Shown: positions 36,201-64,000 of the stretch, piece after piece
Layout of the letters: every line of letters begins with the position of its first letter
Numbering within the stretch: position 1 is the stretch's first letter
Assembly (NCBI RefSeq): GCF_018143015.1
Contig: NC_054751.1
Span: 31,944,347-32,008,346, forward strand
Source of the DNA: Lytechinus variegatus
Taxonomy: Eukaryota > Echinodermata > Echinoidea > Temnopleuroida > Toxopneustidae
Direction of reading: 5' to 3'
DNA: 64,000 bases
Notes under the pieces: generated by a model
Database searches by the model: none
Told to the model about the DNA's origin: nothing
The model's input: only the letters and a program-made list of their open reading frames with translations
Program-made: the position numbers and the translations under genes

Positions 36201-37752
36201 AGCTTTGGAATCGTTTGGTGTGAGTGCTACCGGTGACATGGAGATGGTCCAGCAGATTAAGGATGAAGTACGACGTCTATGCACCCGGTATAACATCGCT
36301 GCTAAGATCACGCTCAATGAGGAGAGGGAGGAGCTAGCACACCAGCATAAACGCTTCTTTGATTCTTCTCCTGCTCCAAGTGAACTTGTGGTGAGTTTTC
36401 AAGAAATCGGTCATTTTTTTTTAAGTTTTAAGATTGAATTGAACCAGTTTATATCTTGGTGGTGTTGCATTAAACTGTTTGTAGGTATCGCTCACCTTTA
36501 TGCACAACTATAGTGACCTGCTCTTAGATGCCTTCAACATCAGATTCTTAATATTTTTTATTCCCATTTGCTAAATTTCTAATCCAATATTTGTAGATTG
36601 AAATTCTTATTGTTACAAGCATTTGTGTGCAATGTTCTTTTCTATTTGTCAAAGTTTAAAATTTTAGGGTCTTTGGAAATTCACTCCCACTGTGTTAACA
36701 CAGGCAAAAAAACATTGGACTCACCTGGATCACAAGTTGTGTGTAAAATAAGACGTAAAAACTTCATGACAAAACTGTCTATTTTTCATTGCTAGTCTAA
36801 CTTCTCAGAAATTTGTGAAATAAATTTCTAATTCTGATATTACAATGATTTGTTGGTGTGAAGGGAGGAGGTCCTTATGTTAGGCTGTAGTGTATTCATG
36901 CAATGTGAAAAATCTGATCATCCTCCACAGAAATCTGATGTGTATATGCGCAGCCCAACTACAACACGCCCTTCAACCAAGCACAGTATGAGAACCGTGA
37001 CCCCATCAATCCACATCAGCGTGGATGATGACTATCGTCCTGGAACTGAGACACCCGAGGTTGACTTACCTAAGACACCCGGAAGCATCGTTCCCACTGA
37101 TCTCATGGGTAACCGACTCAGTCCTGCACAGCAGGGCAGCCGCCCTAACACCGGCAACACCCTGGGCAGGACAACACCTGCAGGGACTCCATCGGGCTTG
37201 GTGAGGACCACGTCCGCTGGGAGACGAACCCCTGAGGAGAAACTGAATAAGCTGATCGAGGTCTATGAAGGAACAGCATCTCTTGCTCAGTACCAGGAGT
37301 TCAAGCAAGGAGACCTTGATGCCAAAGATGATGGGAACGTGCGGAAACTGTCTCAGATACCGGAAGCACCAACGGAAGAGGTTTCTGGTGAAATCACAGG
37401 TCAGAGCAAAGTCCTGGAGGATGATGAAGGCAGCAGTGATGTCTTCACCTCGGATGTTGCAGAATCACGCCTTGATCAGACAGTGATGGATAATGTCGAC
37501 GTGCCTCTGATGGGTGGTGATGTCATGATACCATTCCCTCGGAAGGACCGCAGGAAGAAGAGCGCGAATGAGGAGCAAGTGAATAAGGACGATGCTGAGG
37601 ATAGTGATGAATATGAGATGGATGATGACTTGGGAGACGATGAGGAAGATGAGTTGAAGAAGTCAATCCTTCGTCCAACACCTGAACCTGGATCAGTGAG
37701 TCGAATGACATCGGCGACTCATAAAGATGACTCAAGACCACCATCTAATTGA
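24242..37752 (+). CDS. HEATR4: HEAT-repeat protein, HEATR4-like (12 coding exons)
   Basis: The ATG is at 24270; an acceptor-like TTTATCTAG at 24233-24241 implies an upstream non-coding exon. Exons: 24270-25269, 25696-25839, 26466-26692, 27325-27433, 28492-28668, 29102-29286, 32344-32643, 33998-34181, 34626-34811, 35311-35500, 36189-36390, 36931-37752. All borders are GT-AG and phases join to 1241 residues. Residues 1-490 are Lys-rich, low-similarity sequence. About 505-950 are helical HEAT/ARM-type repeats (for example VRLQAIATIAKA, PRVCVTAAIALYTL, REVRTTAAQTLGR, WKVKAHALKGMINI, AGVRAEACQTMIKLG), predicted to form a protein-binding solenoid. Residues 969-1241 are a Pro/Thr/Ser-rich then acidic tail. 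The HEATR4 name rests on the overall plan (Lys-rich N-terminus, HEAT solenoid) and my memory of the family, not an alignment; function is unknown. It converges on SNRNP200. Confidence 0.75.
28161..28370. repeat. C/G-rich repeat related to 6674-6893
   Basis: Shares GTGAAGACCTTTTTTTT and TGCCCCCTATGGAAAATCC with the element at 6674-6893; GGGGCTCATCTAGCC and GGCCCCTGGGG mark eroded ends. It lies in intron 4 of the HEAT-repeat gene, about 120 bp before exon 5. Confidence 0.5.
30355..30369 (+). CDS. HEATR4: Candidate 15-nt microexon of the HEAT-repeat gene
   Basis: TACTGGATGTTTAG precedes CCACCTTATGAACAG, which is followed by GTAAGATGG, so a strong donor and a plausible acceptor bracket 15 nt. 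It would insert PPYEQ in frame between exons 6 and 7, both of which have phase-0 borders. It falls in a 3.06-kb intron. Inclusion is unproven. Confidence 0.4.
32820..33490. other. GC-richer block in an intron, unexplained
   Basis: Within the intron between 32643 and 33998, base composition is clearly less AT-rich than the neighbouring introns. It opens with a perfect hairpin, CCGCAGTTC...GAACTGCGG (about 32824-32848). No long reading frame and no recognised repeat family. It directly abuts the SINE at 33505. Confidence 0.4.
33505..33890 (-). mobile_element. tRNA-derived SINE, full-length looking
   Basis: On the minus strand the head near 33890-33825 reads TGGCTCAGTTGG (A box) and GGTTCGAGTCC (B box). 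The body continues left to a TTA-repeat tail at about 33505-33520. The 3' half matches 12326-12490. It is antisense to the HEAT-repeat gene and ends about 100 bp before exon 8. Confidence 0.8.
34214..34485. mobile_element. Inverted-repeat MITE, family F
   Basis: AGGGCTCCATCTTACAAAGA, ATTGATCCAATCAAT and AACTATG at the left are inverted at the right as CATAGTTGTGATTGATCGG and GTAACTCTTTGTATG then GGCCCT. Arms are about 52 bp in a 272-bp unit, in the intron after exon 8 of the HEAT-repeat gene. Confidence 0.7.
34552..34567. repeat. (GA)n microsatellite
   Basis: About eight AG units in the same intron, roughly 60 bp before exon 9. Confidence 0.7.
35615..35860. repeat. Imperfect ATC-rich (TCA)n tract
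   Basis: Irregular TCA/CAT/ACC triplets over about 245 bp in the intron after exon 10. The Asp/Met-rich frames on the minus strand are by-products of the repeat. Confidence 0.7.
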
Positions 37753-39054
37753 AATCGAGTTGCAAAACTATATGGATTATTAGTAAACTGCCAGAATACT
37801 GTATACCCTTTTATTATAATGTATGCAAGTCAGTATGAATGTAAAATTAATTTTGAGGTTAAGACCACTTCATCTTTCAAAGAAGTTGGGGTTGTGAATA
37901 TTTCTAACCCACATAAGAGCCAATAGTTTGTTTGATGTTAAGAAAGAAAGTAAATCTTCTTTGAATAGCTGTCGAGATGTTTTTTTTTTTAATATCTTAT
38001 ATCATAATATATGACAGATTCTGTAAAAGCTTGGGGTTAATATTTAACAGCTGTCAATAACAGGAGGATAACGTAGGAGGCAGTTTCTATTGTGCTTATA
38101 ATACTAATAATAATATACTTAGTTTGAGCAAAAATCTTAAGTTTGCTGTTAAATCCTGATGTCCTTTGAATCAACAATGGCTTTATTTTATCAGTATTAC
38201 TTCCGTCCAGATTTGTTAACTGATCAAAATCTCACCTTGAATATGGTACTCATGAAATCATTATGCAAAGTCTTGATTATGCAATATATTTTAATTCTGT
38301 CAACCAATTATTCCAAGTCGTCTTCCTGTGCATGTGTTGATATCATAGTATTTGACATGTAAAAGTCGGCCACTGCTTGTCTGAATTTTAAGTTGGTTTG
38401 GAGCATTAGATGATTTTATTGCTGTTTGTGAACAAAAGAATATTAAATATTCTATTATGTATTCTAATCATGTACATGAATGCTGAAAGTTAGTGGATTC
38501 AACAAGCAAATCCTAATTATTGGACATAATGAAATTGATATGTAGGAAATATGATTTTGACAGAAAGTGCATTATATTGTTGGCTTTATCTTGAAAAGCT
38601 CAAGTATCAAATGAAACTGTACAAATGCCATCTTTAATTGATTCTTCAACCTCATCCTTGTCATATTATTAGTAGCTAAATTAGGAGCTAATTGCCTTTT
38701 TGATTGCAATTAAATTGGTACTTGTATTTGGTAATAAGCAGTGAATAAGTGGATATATACTGGGCTTCAGACAGATATTAATTAGTGAACAATTTTCTTT
38801 CTCAGTGCCTCAAAAAGTTTTACCACTTTGGCAGTTTAAAATATTATGACATTTGTGGTTTAGTCGCTGTCTGACTTTTACTGATATAGTTTGACTGTTA
38901 TAATATGGGCTGATTTGATTTACGTTAATTTTTATCTTGAAGAAATTATATATGTATATTATAGCTTGAACAAAATTTACTTTATTATATATTTAAATGA
39001 ATTAATATTCGTAATGTGTGAATATTTTGGGGGTTTCTGTGCATGAAAATTAAA
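37753..39054 (+). other. Probable 3' UTR of the HEAT-repeat gene
   Basis: AT-rich sequence without coding signal. The nearest variant polyadenylation signal is ATTAAA at 39049-39054; AATAAA occurs only at 39262-39267. Extent is therefore uncertain. Confidence 0.35.
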
Positions 39055-41046
39055 GATTGTATATGTCCTTACCTAAGACAAATTATTGGAAGTGTATTTC
39101 TCAATTAATCTCCCTAGAACAAGACTTTACTTCTAGTAAACACAAAGGGACACCAATCTTCAGTGACATCACTTTTATTCTGTACATAATTCTGAAAAAA
39201 AGTCTGTACAAATTTGACAAATTCATCATAAATTACATCTCACACAAAAACAGCTACAAATAATAAAACCCTCACGAACAAAGCAAATTCAAATGGAGCA
39301 AAAGGGGAAACATTGACAGGATTAGTTCAATGTAAATTTCTTTCTGGTTTCCAATATTCAAAGGCCTTTTGATTTATGTCTATCTATATGTCAGATATTA
39401 AGTGCCCATTTTTTAATCCCTTAATTTTGTTTTTTCTAATATCTAGTGCATACTGTCACAATTTGCACAACAATTGAAACCATGGTCTTAATCGTAGTGA
39501 TAGTATCACATCAGTTGTGGAAATCATATTGACCATAATAGAAATTTTTCCAACAGTTAAAAAATTTCTGCATCCAGTTACAAAAGGCCAGTTGCGGCGT
39601 TCGTAAAGGATCGTATGACACTGGGACCGAGGTATAAATGAACATGTATGACAAGGAACCATCATATACCTGCACATTTTATGTTCCAAGCACTGAAGTA
39701 TCTCACACTTCATAAATTATTCAATATTTCTACTCCACACAATAAAATTGGTGAATGGGTAGTATTGTATGTCCCTTGAGCATGATCTGACCATTGAAGT
39801 GATACATTATGTACATGACAATCACTATGAAAATAATGTATACATTTACATTTGTATGACAAGAAAATATGGGATTATTCAATAGCGCCTTTAGAGTTTC
39901 CAATATAGACAAAAGGCAATGCTAATAATTAATCTTACATCTGTATCATTTACAAGATGTTATTGAGTATTACTGTCTGACAATTTGCTACATTTTATGA
40001 TTTAAAGCAGAGTTATTCCTGCATGATATTCTTAAAGAGATGTGGGTATTTAATGAATACTATACCATACTGATCACTAACTTTGTATTTATAATATTAG
40101 TGTCATCATATTCAACAATAAGATATTGATATCTTTAAAAGTGAGGGCTGTTGGGAGTGTTGGGAGTAATAATGGCCACTTCTATTGGGTTTCCAGAGTG
40201 TACAGAAGCAACTTTGCTTGAAATATCAATGGTTATATTAACATTTAGCCAAAGGCTAATCAAAACTCAAAGAGGCAAATGATATCTTGCCTTGACTGCA
40301 ACCATTCCAGAATAACATTGAAGGTATTGCAGAATCCACAAACATAATTTTACCCATAAACTGAAGAATAATACTAAAATCCATATACATATATACTTCA
40401 TGTATAGGAGTGCAGGAAAAGTCTTCCTGCAGGGAAAAGATGTTCTGTTGAGAACAACTTTCTATTTGTAGAAGAAAAAAGGAAATAGATAAGTTCTGGA
40501 TGCATGGAAGCTAAAGCCAAAGGCTACAAGCAAACTGAAGATTTGATCAATTAATCGAGCCATTAAGTCATCGTTTGAGACGTGTAACATTGTTACTTAA
40601 TCATAAGACAGCTACTGATCGTGGAAGAAAAAGAAAGAATTTTTGTGATTACATGATTAACATCATTATCTTTGATGATCACTGATCTCGTACCCATTTC
40701 TCTGAGAACAAAATTCTCATGAAATAGACATAAGCCTAGCATATCAACAATGATATGAATATAATAACAAGGATCTAATATGTCGCAAAATACTTTCCTG
40801 ATAGACACAACTTCTTGATCTCTCCATGTTCAAAGAGCCATATGAATTTTTGTCTTCTTCATGGATTATATAAGTAGTCCTAATCTTCCCACTCAGATCG
40901 AGCAACTATGTCCTGACTTGGCTTTGGAGATTAGAATCTGAAAAGAGGGGTCATGGATATTGTACAAGCAATTAATTTTTTTATTATTTCGCATACTCTA
41001 TATCTCTTTGTTATCTCCAAAATAGCTTTCAGAGTCAGTATACAAA
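39055..41046. other. Intergenic region between convergent genes
   Basis: No coding region is supported. It must hold the 3' ends of both convergent transcripts. Confidence 0.45.
40980..40985 (-). terminator. Candidate SNRNP200 polyadenylation signal
   Basis: TTTATT on the plus strand reads AATAAA on the minus strand, about 200 nt past the SNRNP200 stop codon, a normal distance for a short 3' UTR. Confidence 0.5.
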
Positions 41047-41145
41047 GGGACTTTCATGAAAACTTTTCACACTGACATCCGACAGTTAAAATGGTAACAG
41101 TCTGACAACTTGTCCGACAACAAAATGTCAATAGAACAGCTCCCA
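41047..41145. mobile_element. Diverged family D short MITE in the SNRNP200 3' UTR
   Basis: GGGACTTTCATGAAAAC, CATCCGACAGTTAAAATGGTAACAG, ACAACTTGTCCGACAA and GCTCCC correspond, in inverted order, to 7888-8048. It lies 40-140 nt past the stop codon. Confidence 0.55.
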
Positions 41146-41184
41146 GATGCTTGATCACTGATGACAGTAACCAAAATATTCCAT

Positions 41185-62128
<20,944 letters not shown>

Positions 62129-62411
62129 CTGTATTGTGAAAAAATAGAAGAGGATAGGTCTTTTTAGACACAGTAATAGGCATTCAAAATGTTGAACAAA
62201 CACTATCAAAGTAAAAGTTTGCACATATATCCTGACTTTATAACCAAACAAAGAAGAATTCTGCAAAATTTCATATAATGAGCTAACATCCCATATGTAA
62301 TCTTTTTCTATTTAAGAAAAATATATTTAAGTTGTACAGAATATTTCAAATTATGAATGAAATGTATTTAAATAATGTATTTTTTTAATGCTGACATAGA
62401 GAAAAGAAAGA

Positions 62412-62487
62412 TCACTTTTCAGTGAGAGTTTGATATCATAACATTTGCATCTTCAAACCTGATTTTCAGTCAGCATCATCAAAGATC
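62412..62487 (-). ncRNA. Box C/D snoRNA-like unit, copy 6
   Basis: 76 nt. Box C TGATGAT (complement of 62475-62481), box D CTGA (62419-62422), outer stem GATC..TTT / AAAGTGATC, internal TTTG AAGATG CAAA stem, C'-like TGATATC. Intron upstream of the exon at 62045-62128. Confidence 0.5.
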
Positions 62488-62734
62488 ATCAATCAATTTC
62501 TAAGAATCAGCACACTATACAAATGTACATGTATCATTCCTTTTCATATTATTTACTTTATTTTCCTGTATAATATTGCTTACACTTATGATTGTAAATA
62601 ACTAAATTTACAAGATATCGTAACTATTTATCTCAAATGCTCACTTCCTACCTATCGTAATTTGAATAAAAATCACATCTATTTATTGCAAATGCTCAAT
62701 TCTAACCTATTGTAATTTGAATAAACATTATTGA

Positions 62735-63660
62735 AATTAGGCCCGTTTCGGGTACACGGGTATAAAGTCAGTGAACAAGCTCAAAGCCTCACATTAATTC
62801 TTAGTTCTCAGACACTGCACATGTTTTAATCACTAATATGTCAATATATTTCAATTAACCTAGAGTGAGTTTACTTCCAAAATCGCCGATTTAATCCACA
62901 TTTATTCTGGAAACTCAAGTTTTTGTACCACACGAAATGGGTATGCTCTGGTCAGTGCAGGGCCCTAGTTAGCGCCGACGTTCGTTGGATGCGCATTTTG
63001 CATACTGTACCAAACATGCATGCACAGATCGCTGCAGAATTGAGTGTAACTGAAGTTATCGATTGATTTTCATTATTTTATTGCCAATTTGAGGAGCGTG
63101 TTTGTAGGCTTGTAGCACATGTGTATGAGCGTATAACACGTAACTGGAGACTCGAGAAAGCGTTCTTCAATCACTTTTAGAGCCAATTTGAGAATCACCA
63201 ATTGCGACAGCGATCATTGCTCCAGTTACGCTCATAAACATGTGCTACAAGCCTCAAACAAACGCTCCTCAAATTGGCAATAAAATAATGAAAATCGATC
63301 AATAACTTCAGTTACACTTCTGCAGCGATGTGTGCATGCATGTACGGTAAAGTATGCAAAATGCGCATCCAACGAACGTCGGCGCTAACTAGGGCCCTGC
63401 ACTGATTTACTTTTGCATTCTTTATTAATTTAATGCGCTGCTAAGCTGAGTAAACTTTTTAATTGCACCAATTTTTGTGGATTGATACTTCTAACTTCTC
63501 AGGTAAGCTTTAAAACCGTGACTTAGGCTACATGTAGGAAACACTGAAAAAATACCGTAACTCACTCTCACTCAGTGTTTACAACGTGTACACGTGTACA
63601 CGACTGAAAAACACGCCGTGTACACGTGCATCAAAAATGGACTTTCAAACCGGGCCTAAT
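62735..63660. mobile_element. Large inverted-repeat element with a nested palindrome
   Basis: Outer ends ATTAGGCCCG (near 62738) and CGGGCCTAAT (near 63650) are inverted. Inside is a second, stronger palindrome at 62958-63407 with GCAGGGCCCTAGTTAGCGCC against its complement and arms of about 175 bp (GTTCGTTGGATGCGCATTTT, GAAGTTATCGAT, TTATTGCCAATTTGAGGAGC all inverted). GTACACGTG-rich sequence lies near 63585-63630. No coding capacity. Confidence 0.7.
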
Positions 63661-63732
63661 TGAAATAATCGGTCCATTTATATACCCCATCTACTATATG
63701 CATATACTCTTCTGCACTAAATCAATTAATAA

Positions 63733-63885
63733 TTCCTACCAGTTACCCATTCATCCCACCTGGGTTGAGAGCAGCACAATGTGCATAATTTTTTGGGGAA
63801 TGAAATTAATGCATGGAGTAGGATTTGAACCCACTATCTTCTGATTGAAAGGTGACAATGAGAACCACTACATAGAATGCCTCGT
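63733..63885 (-). mobile_element. tRNA-derived SINE fragment
   Basis: On the minus strand the B-box-like GGGTTCAAATCCTACTCC follows a weaker A-box region; the body ends in GGGATGAATGGGTAACTGGT, matching other SINEs here (GAATGGGTACCTGG). Lies in the SNRNP200 intron at the right edge of the window. Confidence 0.6.
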
Positions 63886-64000
63886 TCTAATTATGATAAT
63901 TTCAATTCAATCAATCCAGTATACAATGGGTTAACCTTTCGACTGCTGAAGTATGAGACTCCTATAGGTATTGTACTGGGATCATCTGGTTCTAGGAGGC
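63886..64000. other. Right edge, no exon recognised
   Basis: I looked for the upstream SNRNP200 exon (human SLSSEFK...VREEEK region) on the minus strand and did not find it, so it should lie beyond 64000. Confidence 0.4.

Overview
The window looks like animal nuclear DNA from a deuterostome, most likely an echinoderm of the sea urchin type. It is AT-rich and its genes are split by GT-AG introns. It carries many short inverted-repeat elements, tRNA-derived SINEs and LINE pieces of the sort common in sea urchin genomes. The species call is inference from repeat style and protein similarity. No bacterial operons, CRISPR arrays, functional tRNAs or rRNAs were seen.

Layout: (1) 1-2.4 kb holds a 740-bp inverted-repeat element. 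(2) 2.4-3.9 kb (+) is an intronless RING / filamin-like / NHL-repeat protein of the TRIM-NHL type. (3) 4-10 kb is repeat-rich intergenic DNA, with a LINE 3' end nested in a TTAA-flanked inverted-repeat element. (4) 10.28-20.46 kb (-) is a complete eight-exon COX15 (heme A synthase) gene; intron 4 holds a 2.8-kb L1/Tx1-type LINE with its target-site duplication intact. (5) 24.27-37.75 kb (+) is a twelve-exon HEAT-repeat gene resembling HEATR4, with a possible 15-nt microexon. It is divergent from COX15. (6) 41.19-62.13 kb (-) and on past the right edge is the C-terminal half of SNRNP200/Brr2, the U5 snRNP helicase, in 21 coding exons. The HEAT-repeat gene and SNRNP200 are convergent.

The three complete or partial multi-exon genes serve unrelated functions (mitochondrial heme A synthesis, an unknown HEAT-scaffold role, spliceosome activation), so nothing suggests a shared pathway.

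The most unusual signal is a family of six related units, five of them 76 nt long, in the upstream introns of SNRNP200 (54.5-62.5 kb). All lie in the sense orientation of the gene. They have box C-like and box D-like motifs and a short terminal stem, as expected of intron-encoded box C/D snoRNAs. Other points of interest are two decayed partial exon duplications beside live SNRNP200 exons, a group of TTAA-flanked miniature elements that share one internal core across three families, and several very long palindromes.
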